This document shows positions 1 through 12,800 of a stretch of DNA of 64,000 nt, piece after piece. Position 1 is the stretch's first letter. Each line of letters opens with the position of its first letter. The DNA is from Erpobdella octoculata (taxonomy: Eukaryota; Annelida; Clitellata; Hirudinida; Erpobdellidae): contig OZ022246.1 in NCBI GenBank assembly GCA_963978895.1, positions 1,774,605 through 1,838,604 on the forward strand, in the 5' to 3' direction. A model generated the notes under the pieces. It worked only from the letters and a program-made list of their open reading frames with translations, did not search any database and had not been told where the DNA came from. The translations under genes were made by a program, and so were the position numbers.

Positions 1-412
1 TCGAGCGTAGAAGTCCAAGACTTTACCACCACCTCTAAATTTTTAAATTGTTTAATAAAATATTGTATGCTCTTCAAGGTGTTTCGATGGCAAAGAAAAC
101 AAACGGAACGGGTATGACTTCTGATTTTAGATTTCTGAACGACGGTTAATTTTTGTCAACCTTACCCCTGTGGATGATCACTTTATGAAAATTTATATTC
201 CGTGAAATAATTTGCTTAGAAGTTATAAATATTGATGATTTCTGAAGTATTCTAAAAAAATGTCTTTTTGCAGTAACAAAATCTGATGAAAATGCTACTA
301 AAGCTGATGGCAAAACCCCAAGTAGATAAATTTGACGGTTTTATTGTGAATGAAATTGAACAATGAGAATACTTATAATGATGATGATGCTGATGCTGAT
401 AGATAAACTTGA
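1..412. other. AT-rich upstream flank of the cGAS-like gene
   Basis: No coding exon is recognised here. The stretch is AT-rich with frequent stops in all frames. An acceptor-like TTTTTGCAG near 265-273 is followed by a short open stretch that soon stops, so an upstream non-coding exon or 5' UTR is possible but not shown. Confidence 0.4.
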
Positions 413-2652
413 ATGTTCTATACATCAGAACAAAAAACGAAGCACTTTGAAAAAGGAGTGAGATACGACTGGCACCATACGAGGACGTTCCGAACGGACG
501 TTGAAAACTTCATCGGGCAGTACGCGAGACCTCCGGACATGACGAAGGCCAAGGCCGTGCACACGGCAATGATGGACAACATCGAAAGCCAGATGAAAAT
601 GTTGCAGGTGTTTTCCAGGCTGGAATTCGTCGGGAGCGCGTACGAGAACGTGAGAGTGAAAGGACGGCAAAAGAGCGAAGATTTGGAATTTGACGTCATG
701 CTTGTTTTGAATCTACATTCACTTTTGGTTTGCCGAATGTGTTTTATTCGTTTTAACGAAAACATTTTCATTGTCTTGATATAATTTGCTCGGTTTTTTT
801 TAATTAAAAAATTCGTTTTTTTTTCTTTTTTTTAGAAAGAATCAATTAAAGATGTTTCAAATTACATACTCGTCAAACCCGGAGACTCCGAGTCCAAGCA
901 GCGAGCGGACAATTTCGTCAACAAAGAAGGCTACCTGTCCTCGGCCAGGCTCGTTGAATATTTCTACAAGCAGATGGTCATCTTCTGCAATCGATTGAAG
1001 CTCAATATCGTTGAAATTAGAAAGCACGGACCGGCGATTCAAATGGACGTGTACGACGAGGTCGAAATCGAAGCCGGCGACACGAGCGGAAACGTCGCAG
1101 ACGAAAACGCCGCGCCGACGGTCGAGACTCCGTCGCCGGGAAAAGTACGAGAGAAATTTTATTCCGTCGATATCGTTCCGACCCTCGAAATCGACGGCGA
1201 ATATTTCGTAGCGAAGCAATTGAAAGGTTCGAACAATACGAAACAGGAACTGACGTGGCGAAGGTCTTTCAGCTTGGACGAGAAAATCTTGATGCGAGAC
1301 ATCGACCTGAACAACGGGTGCCGGAAAAACGTCCTGCGAGCCATGAAAGTCATACGAAACAACGAGCCAAGCTTGCACCAGCTGTCGTCTTACGTGTTGA
1401 AAAACATCGTCCTCAGGCTGAATGAAACTTTAAAAGATCCGGTCGAAGGAGGAGAAGATCAGTGGTCGATCGACAAGGTCGGAGTTCGTTTGATGGACGT
1501 CATCAAGCTACTGGAGCGAGAGCTTGCGAATAAGTGCATTCCGAGCCACTTCCAGGCCGACGTTAATCTGATCGGCGATTTAAAGGAGATCACTATCAAG
1601 AACATGCGGGACCGTTTCAGACACATGTGGAATAGCCGAGTTCAGATGAATAAAGTCATGAAAATTGAGCGGAAGAAGAACGCCGAAGATGGGTGACTAG
1701 TTTTTTTATTTTGTGCGTAGCTGGCGGCCGATTGTTTGAACTTTGGCAATCCGTAAATTAGAGTCTTGTTGGTTTTGAATACCGCCGGTATTCCGGTATT
1801 ATCGGTGTGAGAAAGGGCTTTGTAGGGTTGCCTTGGTGGTAGTTTTCGAATGCAGAAGAATGAGATAGCGTGAATAATGAAAGTGTTAAAATATCTTATT
1901 ATTATTAGATTGATTTTATGCATTGTCTTTGTTGAATATTTATCTTTGATAGCAATTAAAATGGCCACTATTTTGTATTTTAATTTTTGTTTTTCAGGAA
2001 TGTTGCGAAGGCAAAAGTAAATTCTAGTTCGATGAAAATGAAAACAAGAAACACTGAAAAGTAATTGTTTTTTGCTTCTTTTTAGTTTTGAAAATGACTA
2101 TTTTTATCCAGTTCTTGCAGCTGCAAAAATCTACTAGTTGATTAAAAATATTGAATGACGTTAAGATACACAAATCATTAGGAAATAAGTAAATAATTGA
2201 TATTCTTTGTAAATAACAAGTAAATAGTTACAGTTGAAATTCTATATAAGTACTAAATAAATAGTTGAAATTTTGTAGGATTAATAAGGAAATAATTGAA
2301 GTTCTGTTTGAATAATAAGGAAATAATTGAAACTCTGTATAAATAATTAGCAAATTATTGAAATTCTGTGTAAATAATTATTTGATCGGCAATAATTTTG
2401 TGTAGCTAGAAGATGAGGTGAGGTGTATGACTTGAAGAAATATTTTACTCTAATTATCATATTTAAATCTTTCAGGAGCAGAGCTTTGCCGAGGAGAAAG
2501 AAACTGACCGAAGAGGAACGCCTTGAAAGGTAATTAAACATGTTGTTTGCTTGAATGCTTGTTGTGATTATCATAATTTTTTTATTGTTTACAGGGTAGA
2601 AGAATTAAAGAAACTTTTCCAGTGGTTCAAGGGTCTTGGATTTGCATCGTAG
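413..2652 (+). CDS. cGAS-like receptor / Mab-21-type nucleotidyltransferase, five exons
   Basis: Family role: Mab-21/cGAS proteins are nucleotidyltransferase-fold enzymes, and active members make cyclic dinucleotide messengers in innate immunity. Exons read by phase are 413-703, 836-1692, 1998-2060, 2476-2529 and 2595-2652, giving about 440 residues. Seen: a GS motif (G74-S75), an E-F-D strand (E92, D94) and a later V-D-I-V strand (D209), the expected three acidic metal ligands. A Mab-21 helical half follows at about 225-355, including WRRSFSLDEK and a C-R-K-N-V-L segment. No cGAS zinc-binding H-C-C-C cluster is evident. The last three exons add a lysine/arginine-rich tail ending in an amphipathic stretch, VEELKKLFQWFKGLGFAS. 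The start is the first ATG of the exon; an upstream exon is not excluded. Exon 2 alone would read through to a stop at 1694-1696, but the GG|GTGACT donor continues in phase into exon 3. Which ligand activates it, and whether it is active, cannot be seen. Confidence 0.82.
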
Positions 2653-2832
2653 CAAAGTCGTTCCTGATTGTAAATCTTTACATTCCTAAAAAATACGTCT
2701 TAAATGTCATTTGATTTGTTTTAATATGATCTACTTCAGGTTCTTGTTTGGGAATTAAAATTTAAAGGGGGTCACCTCAGTCCCACTTGCTTTCCCGCTT
2801 CTTTTCTTCCTCTACCGCTCTCACCAGAGAAG

Positions 2833-2882
2833 CGCTGGTGGCAGAGCGGTAGAGCCTTCGCCTCACCGGCGTCACCAGCGTA
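2833..2882 (+). repeat. tRNA-like SINE-head or foldback fragment
   Basis: CGCTGGTG and CACCAGCG form 8-bp inverted arms around a segment containing TGGCAGAGCGG, which resembles the tRNA A box (TGGCNNAGTGG). No B box is seen downstream, so this is at most a degraded tRNA-derived SINE head or a simple hairpin. Confidence 0.25.
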
Positions 2883-3199
2883 ACTCCCTTAAGCAAGGAG
2901 TTCACTCGCATTGCTAAAGGGGTAGGCGCCTATAAATGGCCTGCCTCTGCAAAGGACCCTTTCTTTGTGGCCTAGAAGTCTAAAGATTAAAACGCCACGT
3001 TAAACATTGTCCTAACTTCTTTTAGCCCATAAAACGTAAAATAGATTTGCTAAAATTTGCTTGAAACCTTTAAACATTGTTGCATAAACTAAATGTGAAT
3101 TTTTTTACGAAATAACCTTTGATGTTCGTACACAGGCATTTTTGACCTGGAAAGTTTTTGGTCATAAAAAAATTTTGAAAAATTAAAAAATACCCTATT

Positions 3200-3308
3200 T
3201 GATCTTCTACACTTTGAGATCTACCCCCCATGCCAAAAATTGGTCCAGCGGTTTGGATTTACATACAAGACAAGCAGACAGACATACAAACATAGTCATT
3301 TCTATAGA
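3200..3308 (-). mobile_element. Possible Helitron 5' terminus
   Basis: Read on the minus strand, an A is followed by TCTATAGAAATGACTATG and then a TGT-rich run. This resembles the TC-initial 5' ends of animal Helitrons and is similar in style to the end at 42388. No matching 3' hairpin with CTRR was found to the left, so it may be a truncated copy. Confidence 0.3.
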
Positions 3309-3642
3309 TATGTATCTGGGTTGATTATTTAAAACAATTTTTATTACAACATGTATATATTTTGTTTTTATATAATTGAGTTGAATAAAAGTATAAACAA
3401 GGTGGCCATTTATTACCAGTCTTCCCTATGGCTGGATAAACCAGCAGTTGCAATTTTCTGGTAAGTTTACAAAAAAATTAAAGATGCGATGGAACTTTAT
3501 AGTTAACGAAAATAGTTTTACAGTCAATCAAAAATGAACTTATAATAGCGCCTTTTAGTCAAATTCAATCGAGCCATCTTTTATATTCTCATTGCTTTTT
3601 AATTAAAGTCTTTCTAGAGAGAGAAAAACAAACAAACAACAT

Positions 3643-6600
3643 TTATGAGTCAACGTCCTGTTTCTCTTCTTCTTTCTTTTCTTCTTCTTCTTCCGTATCA
3701 TTTTTTGACGAAACTGCAGAAAAGAAAAAAAGTTATTTCAAAGATTATTAAACAGCTTATATTATGCTGCATTATTTCTTAACTCAAATATACAATACAA
3801 ATGTTTACTTTTAATGCAACTATTTTGCAGTTATATCTATTGTGCTTGTGCTTAGGCTTAAGTCGATAGAATCAATGCAGTTGATAGAAACTTGTGCCAA
3901 TATAAAAATAATAATCTTTTGTGTATTAAATATCGAATCAGTCTCTGTATAGCCACCATTATTATTTTTTTTAGAGACTGAACACTGAACCATCCATTAA
4001 GCTTGTTTGATTTTGGACAGCTGTTTCTGTGCCAAACTAAATGAGCTCCACTAACAAGAATTATATTATTGGACTGGAGAGACAAGTATATAGAGTGTGG
4101 AAATTGGAATACTTTTTTCTGTGATAGTTTTTTTATACTAACGCTATAAGCTGACAATTTTTGTGTTCAAAAACTTCAACTCTTCGCAAAAAAGACGATC
4201 TTGGCAAATTTTAAACATGAAAAGCCTATTCTGATGTTGAGCATCTAAACTTGTCAGCACAAAGTTATACCCAGTCAGATTCCTAAATGAATCTATCTAT
4301 TTTTTTGGTATACCAATGTGGATTTTATTCGAAAATACTATTTTTTCTTCATTCTAAATCAACGTAAAAATTAAAAGATAAAATTCCCAAAACCCTCAAA
4401 AAACCTTCTCGCTGTTCAGATTTTTCAGAGTTCGTTCTTTCTGGATGTTCTTCACTCTTCTGGTGGCTGGCGTTCTCCTTCAGCGAGCTGGTTGACGATT
4501 GCCTCTTCTTTTCTTCGCTGTCACTCGCTACGACCGAGGACGACACGACTCCCAGATTCGGCGAAACGAGTCTTTCTTCTTCCAGCTCGGCATCTAAGAT
4601 GACCAGAATCGTTAAAATAGCAAGTTTTTCATCGGATTCTTTCGTTTCATTTTGTTCACTACAAGCTAAGATGTTGTTCAGATAGATTCTAGCCGACACA
4701 GTTTAGCAGTTTTAAGTCGCAAGTTCGACGTAATAAACAGCAGCAAGCCAACAACTCCTGATGAGACACCGACAAGAGGTTCTTTCTTATTCGGTTTTTC
4801 TCATTTCAACAAATCGTGAATAAACGTATAATGATGAAACGCGTCGCATGACGTATTATTGCTTTGTGACATCGACATGACGCTTTGTGACTTTGACGTG
4901 ACACAACATGGCGTGACGCGACACAACATGACATGATACAACATGACGTGACATAACATGACGTGACACAACATGACGCGACGCGACGTGACTTAAGACA
5001 CCTTCTACGACTGCGTGCACAACAAACAGGTGTTGTTGTTTCTCTATCTTTTACGATTTACGATTAACTTACCTTTAGCGGCCTTGTCCTGCCAGCACTG
5101 CTTGTTCTCACGCAGACAGCTCTCCCAGTGACGAGTAACAAGGAGACTTTCACCTGGCGGAGGAGAAATCGTTCTGGTAAATAGTTATACCTTTGTTTTT
5201 CTATCTCTATCTTTTTCTTTTCTTTCTTTTTTTCTCTCTCTCTCTCTCCCTTTCTCTTTCTCTTTTTTACTGTATCTCTTCCTTCTGATGCACTGAAATT
5301 AATTAGGAATTAAGACAAAACAGATGTTTAAAAAACAAGAAGCAGAAGATAGAGAGAAAAAACTAAGAGAGAGGGGAAGAGAGAAAAAGAAAAGAAGGTG
5401 TATTATTTTTTCTGTATCCAAAATTTGCTGGAATCTTATGCTATAAATCGCAAATGGGTGATGTTTGTCTTTAATAACTCCAGAACAAACGAAGGGATCT
5501 TCATGAAACTTGTAATTAGTGAACATCTGCTACTCAGAAAAGATTTTAATCAAAAAAATATCAAACATTTCAAATTTTTGAGAACCTCTAAAAAACACGA
5601 GTATTAAACGCAGGACGGCCCAGAGCTATTTAGTTTTAAAATAAATTTCAACAAATCACACACGCGCGCCACCTACCGAACTCTCCGTTTACAAAATTTG
5701 AACTCGTCGATGAAAGAGTGGAGAGCTTCCGTTCAGATTCCGTATCGGCGGATCTCTGCTGGTCTCTGATCGGGACGACAATCTTGTCCAGCATGTCTCC
5801 TAAGACCTGGAAACTCGGATCCACGATGAAGTCGATAAATCCTGGAAGGAAAAAATAGCTTCATCGTAAAAAAATGCATTTTTTTTCTTAAAATTTTAAA
5901 CTTTTTTTCCATTTTTAGAAAAATCGTTAAAAGAAAAGATTTTTTTACTAACCGATTTGAGATTTGGCAACTACCGTGTTGTTCCTGTCGCAAAGAGGAG
6001 ATATCGGAAGATTCAGTTCCGCTTCTCTGTCACCCTGGTATAATAAAATCAACAACATGTCACATATATATATTATCATTTTTCTTTTGAAGACCTGCAG
6101 CGATAAAAGCGCCAATGTGGTTTTCAAAACCTGTCTGAAGAATTCCTCCACGAGTAGATTGGTCCACTTTTCGTGCAGCGACCATTTCTTGGCCGGGTGG
6201 CTGATGTCGGCGCAGTGAACCAGCAGGGAGAGGGCTTTCGACTTGTCAATGCTTTTTTCAGTTTATTATGACATTCGTTGTAATAAAATCATCAATAAAT
6301 TATGTTTAATACGAAAAAGTTTCAAATATAAAAAAATTAAACGGGTGTAGGTTAAACCTCTCCTAAAACAAATTTTATTATGCATGTAATGTAATGTAGT
6401 GTAATGTAATGTAATGTAATGTAATGTAATGTAATGTAATGTAATGTAATGTAATGTAATGTAATGTAATGTAATGTAATGTAATGTAATGTAATGTAAT
6501 GTAATGTAATGTAATGTAATGTAATGTAATGTAATGTAATGTAATGTAATGTAATGTAATGTAATGTAATGTAATGTAATGTAATGTAATGTAATGTAAT

Positions 6601-9600
6601 ATAGATTTGCGAGCGGATCTAAAGTATTTATTACAATTTAAATTAATTATACGAGTTAAATAGAAAAAAATTAAGTCGTTGTTTGAAGACATGTTAAGAT
6701 TGGCTTAAATTGCTTTAATATTTCAACTTCTCAGATTAAACTGGCACGTTATTATTTATAACCGAAGTAGAAGCAAGTCTTACTTTTCGGGGGTGGTTAG
6801 TAAGTTCTTCATGTTTTTAAGCTGCTGGAAATGAAAGGACATATCTGTTGCAAGAACGATGTCGATGATAAGTGTCCTGAACGATCTGTGCGTTAAAGAA
6901 AAAGCGGTCATTTAAGGGAGTCTATTACGGTAGCATAGTACCTACATAGGGGGTACTAGTTAGCGGCGAGTAGTGACGCATCTAAGGGGTGGGTGTGATG
7001 AAGACAGTCAAGAGTAAGTAATCTTCCACCAGACTACCAAAAAAATTTTTTTTTGCGTAGTTTGTCTCTAACGTCAATTTGAAAAAGCTTTTAATTAAAT
7101 TTTTATATTACTAATTTTTAAAAACTTTCTTGAAAAACATTTGGTTAGATAATCACCCTCCATCTGGGAAACTCGAGCCCTATATCCTCCACTGCTTGTT
7201 AGATACGGGGCGTCATTTGCAGAGGCAGAGGGGATGGGGCATTATCTTTCCACCCCCAAAAAACATTTGCAAGGAAAAAGTTTAGTCTTTTTTCAATATT
7301 ACTAGGATAGAATCTTAGAAGTGGGCCCTTTTAACATCTATGGTCCCCATAATTTTATTCCTTTCCGATTTCATACTGGTAATGACGGCACTGGTAAGAC
7401 GCGTGAAAAAAAACAGACTTTAATTTAGAAAGTTTAAAATGAATGAAATAATAACAAGAGCTAACTTAAAATCGTCAGTGGAAAGCGAGTTGAGGATGTT
7501 GTTGGAATCCTCTCTCATGAGTTTGAACGAGGCGCTGGCATGGTGGTTCTCGAGAACGTTTCGATCGTTGTAGAGATAGGCCAGATCGGATCTGTAATTA
7601 ATTAGTATTTACCATTTAAAGATAGACCAGATCAGAACTGTAAAGAAAATGAAATAAAATAGTAATAAAGACAATTATAAGTGATTGTGCTTTAGTTATG
7701 CATGCAAATAATAATAATAATAATAAATTGTTTAATCCTTAAGAAATACGACATTAACATAAACTTCAATCGTTTGGGCATAAGCGAGGATTTGATAATT
7801 AAACATATATTCCCTTCTAATATCAAAGAGTTGCATCTGTCTTTGCACCCTACAAACAACCCCGTTGGTGCCATGCTTGCCTAGTAAGCTGTTGCACCCC
7901 GTTATTTCAAGGATGGGTATGGACCAGGACTATAATTTATTTCACTTTAACTTTTAAATAAACTCTTACTTTGTATTTATCTGGAAAGCATTCGTGGTTC
8001 CCGTGTGTTCGTAGTCGTGGATCAGTGCTGAGGTGAGGACGGCGAATACTTCCAGATCGGTGAGCCACAGCTGGAGGAAACACACGATCAAGTACTTGAT
8101 CAAGTACTGATTTTGACTAAAACTTGGCTAATCATTTTTATCATAAATAATTAAAATCTAAATCACAGATCATAATTTTACTAGCCAAACACTGCATCTG
8201 AGCGAGTCCTTTAAGCCATTTTAGTAGTTTCTTGACCCGCTTGGCCAATCAGTTTTTTTCATTAATACTTAAAATCTAAATCACAGATATCATATAGCTT
8301 TACTAGCCAAACACCGCATCTGAGTCAGTCTTTTAACTTTTAAGCCATTTTAGTAGTTTTTTAACCAGCATTTGAACCGCCTAACACCAAGCAAGTTGAG
8401 CTACCTCTAAACCGCTTCACTGCTACACTGGGACGACAAAAGTAGTGTGAAATAAATATTTAAAAAAAAAAGAAAATAAAAGTTTTAAATAATAAAAAAA
8501 ACCAGTAAATCGGTGTTGGTTATGAGAAAGTGTGTCGTCTGGGTGACATCTGCCCCGTGGATGTGGTTGTGGTAGGGGTTGTTGAACTTACAGTATCCCT
8601 GCTCCACCTTGTTCAGAAAGCTGTCGAGTGCGTTCGTATTCACCTGGAGTGGGAAATAAGAAGAAGAAGATGAAGAAGAAGAAGCGTTTTATAGATGCCG
8701 CACAGTCAGTTGTACTCGAGGAAGTGAGTAATTTAAAATTTGATATTTTAATTGGTTTCAATTGCGGAAGTATACGGATGATTTGCCGACAAAGAGATAC
8801 GACAGTGATGGGGAAAATTTGCTTTTCATAATCGCGGTATGATTATGGGGAAAACGGTGATGGGGAAAAAGAGCTTCTCATAATCGCGGTATGATTAGTA
8901 ATGATTAGTATATCGATTGCTTGAGATTTTAAGGTTGACTTGCGGATGAGACTCGATGAAAACGTTGCACCATTAATTTTAAAATGCTGACCCAGTTTTC
9001 TTTATACATAATCAGAAAAAAATTAAACTGAAATCAATATATTATGCAATCTGTATTTCCATCATGTAGTGATGTGATATACCGGCGTTGTTTATTCAAC
9101 CAGTGTCGTAGCGTAGAATGGGGGGTGGGGGGTTCACCTCGGGTGGAACTTATGAAGGAGTAGCAAAGATATTTCTGGGGGAAAGAAAAATGTGAGAAAA
9201 AAATAATAATTTAGATTTGGATTAGCAATATGACTTTTTCAGAAAATGTCAACATTTTATTCATTGACTTAATATTTCCATTAAAACTTAATGGAAGCGA
9301 CGAGTTTATCCTGCCCTTCTCCAGGGACTAAACCCCCCCGCCCCCGCTACGCCCCCTTCCCGTTTCCCCGCACCCCCCCCCCCCGCTGCGCCACTGCATT
9401 CGAAGCGCGCATGTCAGTCAGCGTTAGAAAAGTTTTTATACAATCAGAATAAAAGAAAAAAATCGAATAAAAAGAAATGAAATAATAACCAAATAAATAA
9501 TTAGAAAAAGTCACTTTGAACTTGTTGATGATGTCGTGCTTCTGGAATAATTCGTAGCCGACGTACTTCAAGGCGTGCCCGTCGCCGATGTCGTTGATCT

Positions 9601-9826
9601 TGAAGACGTCGAACGCCCACTCGTCCAATTCCTTGTGGTGGTGGTGGTGGTAATGATGATGATGGTGGTGGTGGTGGTGGTGATGATGATGATGGTGGTG
9701 GTGATGATGATGATGATTATGATGATTATGATGATTATGATGATTATGATGATTATGATAATGATGATTGTGTTGGTGATGGTGATGGTGGTGACGTGGC
9801 GGTGACGGTGACGATGACGGTGGTGG

Positions 9827-9860
<34 letters not shown>

Positions 9861-12800
9861 AATGATGGTGGTGGTGGTGGTGGTGATAATGATGATGATG
9901 ACGATGACGGCGACGACGATGATGACGATGACGACGATGCTTATGACGACGACTATGATTATGACAATTACGGCGATGATATTGGAGAGTATGTTTTAGT
10001 TAATAGCTTTAAGGTGTACCTAGTTGAAATACAATCAGAATCTCGTGCACAATCGACAGGTATCCGTATTTCAATTATCGTTTGTTTACGGACGCGGAAA
10101 TAAAGAGGACCAGAAAAAAAGACTTAAAAAAGAAGAAAAAGAAAAGAAGAACAAGTTTTTGAGTTGTTAAAGATAATAATGTCGAAAGCAGGTGTGCAAA
10201 AAAGTTGCAATTTTAAGGTCAAAGTTGTCTCTTCTTCTTCTTCTTCTTCTTCTTCTTCTTCTTCTTCTTCTTCTTCTTCTTCTTCTTCTTCTTCTTCTTC
10301 TTCTTCTTCTTCTTCTTCTTCTTCTTCTTCTTCTTCTCCCTCCTCCTCCTCCTCCTCCTTCTTCTTCTTCTGATGATGATGATGAGGATGAGGAGTTCTA
10401 TGAAACACCTGAGTTTGTAATTATATCTTTTTCTTTCACTGCCTCTCTCTCTCCCTCTCCCTCTCTTTCTCACTCCCTCTCTCTCTTTCCTCGCGGCGGT
10501 CGCACTTTTCTCGGAGTGCGTGCGTAATCGTTGCCTTGGAGACCGTCGCCATGGCGATCAACAGGTGTCTGTGGTGTTGAGCCGATCGATGACACGCGGA
10601 ATAATTTTTAAATCTTCAATCGCTTGTTTGTTTTGTTTTTTTTAAACTACATGCTTTTAATAAAAAAAATAATAATAATACAATAAAAAAAAGAAGAGAG
10701 AAAAAAGAAAAAGAAGAAAGTGCATTTTTACTTAAACCAAGTATTATCGCATGAGGGCAGAATAATAATAATAGTAACTGATACGAGAGGACTTTGAATC
10801 ATTGCAAAGATTTTTCACATAACTACTTACTGGGCCAGTGGGTTGGTAGGTGGGTGGATGGACGGATGGACGGATGGATGGACGGACGGATGGACGGATA
10901 GACGGACGGTCGGACGGATAGACGACGGACGGACGGACGGACGGATGGATGGATATTTAAATAGATGAATGGAACAGACTGGTGAATGAGCACGACAAAC
11001 AGCACTACAAACCTTCATCTGGAGAAGTACATTGGGAGGAACATGTATCCCTATAGAGCTGGATAGTCTCCGATAAATCCTGGAAAATCAATTCTAATTA
11101 ACAGGTTAAATTCTCTCCCGTCAGTCAAAAAATATAATTAATATATTATTTTTTATATCCACGCCGCGGGCTTAGTGCAGCTATAAATAGAATTCCCTTG
11201 TCGATAGGTGCCTATTATATTATACAATCACAAAAATGACTTAGAAATAGTAGTTAAAAAAAATGATAAATATGAACCGGCGACAAATTTGTTGAAAATT
11301 TCAAATAATAATTTTTCTGAAATTTTTGTTGTTGTTGTTGTTGAAAAACTGTCTCTTCCGTCCCGTCCTATAACATTTTGTCGTTTAAAACATTTTCTAA
11401 TAATTCAATTTAGTATTATATAATCTGTTTATAATTTAATAATAATTAAATTTTCAATTGAATAAACAAAAATTAATCTGTTTAACATTATTATTTTTGG
11501 TTTGTTACGTGTTAACACTTTACGTCAACTCCATCCAATGGTTTCAACCAAGGATATCTTGATATAACAAGATATTCTTGGTTTCTACGATTTTATCCAA
11601 CCTTCATTTTCTAACCGTAGTATACCATTCTAGTAAATGCATTAAGGGCATAGTCTTAGTCCTCTTATCTGCAAGTTGCCAGCATTGTAAAGTGCCCTTA
11701 AAGCGGATTTATAAATTATCGTATAAAAAAAAGTACTCGCAACAACTCTGATTGTTACTGTATTCGTTCGGTTAATGCTATGTTATTGCTAAAAACCGTT
11801 GTCCGTAATTGAAGTGCATCAAACAATGGGCATACAGTTAAATTGCACTGCCCATCCCGCTGCTGTATGTCTTTCACTCTTTTGTCTTTTATGCGTGATG
11901 TGCTGAATGCCGATTGTTCAATTACGGCACCCTTCATACCGGCAGAACCGGTATTTGTCGGTATTGCCAAAAACCAGCCGCTATACCGGCATACCGGTAT
12001 ACCGGCACAGCCCTAGTTAGAATAGAGGACAGAGGCAAACTCAAAAAACAGAGATAGCTGAGTCCAGCTAAGAACTGCGTCCATAATGGCTTCTACTCGG
12101 CTTCTCTGGTGCTCAACGGGTGCAGTGTGGCTTAGTCACAAGATGTGACATCTCTTATCGTGGACCTTCCCCCTTCCCCGCCTCGTCAAGCATCGTCACA
12201 AACGTGTGACCTTTACCTTCACCCTTCCCCTAACCATGTGACATGTCTTGGACAGAATGAAGACAAAAATAAACTTTATTTAATGTCTCGACTCCAATTA
12301 ATTTTTTGCTTAAAGTTGGAGACATTTATACTAGCAAATTACAGGTAACTTGGTATGGATAGCTATTTCTGTAAATAATTATAGTAGCATTAATCCAGGT
12401 TTGGTAAAAAAAAAATTCATTACTACCATACATCTATCATAGATTAAATTTTATGTTTTTCTAAGCAATTATATTATTTGCATTTAAATGTTCTTTATTA
12501 TTATGAATTTAAACGTCGCGAGATAGAGAGTGAGGGTGATCAGTGATCGCTTGTTCGTTCTAAAAATAGCACGGCGCGCAGTAATTTGCGGAGCTCTTGC
12601 GGCGCTTAATGATGTTTGGAGCATAAATTCGTCCGCTGAAGAAAATAGAAATCTTGATATCGATCCGGAACCGTCATTAATTAGAAGTCATTTTCTAAAA
12701 AAAAATAATTAAAACGAATTAAAATGATTATCTACAAGCTCTGTGTCTATACTGATGGAGGGTGGTGATTGTAGTTGCGACGGTAGTGATTGTAGTTACT

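Larger units (their letters stand above)
2653..3642. other. Intergenic region with transposon-like fragments
   Basis: This lies between the convergent cGAS-like gene and PDE1. It holds a tRNA-like hairpin (2833-2882) and a possible Helitron 5' end near 3308, each listed separately. The rest is AT-rich and I see no coding exon in it. Confidence 0.4.

Noticed and set aside
857..1378. 173-codon minus-strand frame
   Set aside because: Antisense shadow of the cGAS-like exon 2.
6361..6610. CRISPR-like array suggested by regular repeats
   Set aside because: A simple pentanucleotide with no spacers; nothing in this eukaryotic window has repeat-spacer structure.
10124..10527. Poly-Glu, poly-Ser, poly-Leu and poly-Lys frames
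   Set aside because: Translations of a CTT repeat within a PDE1 intron.
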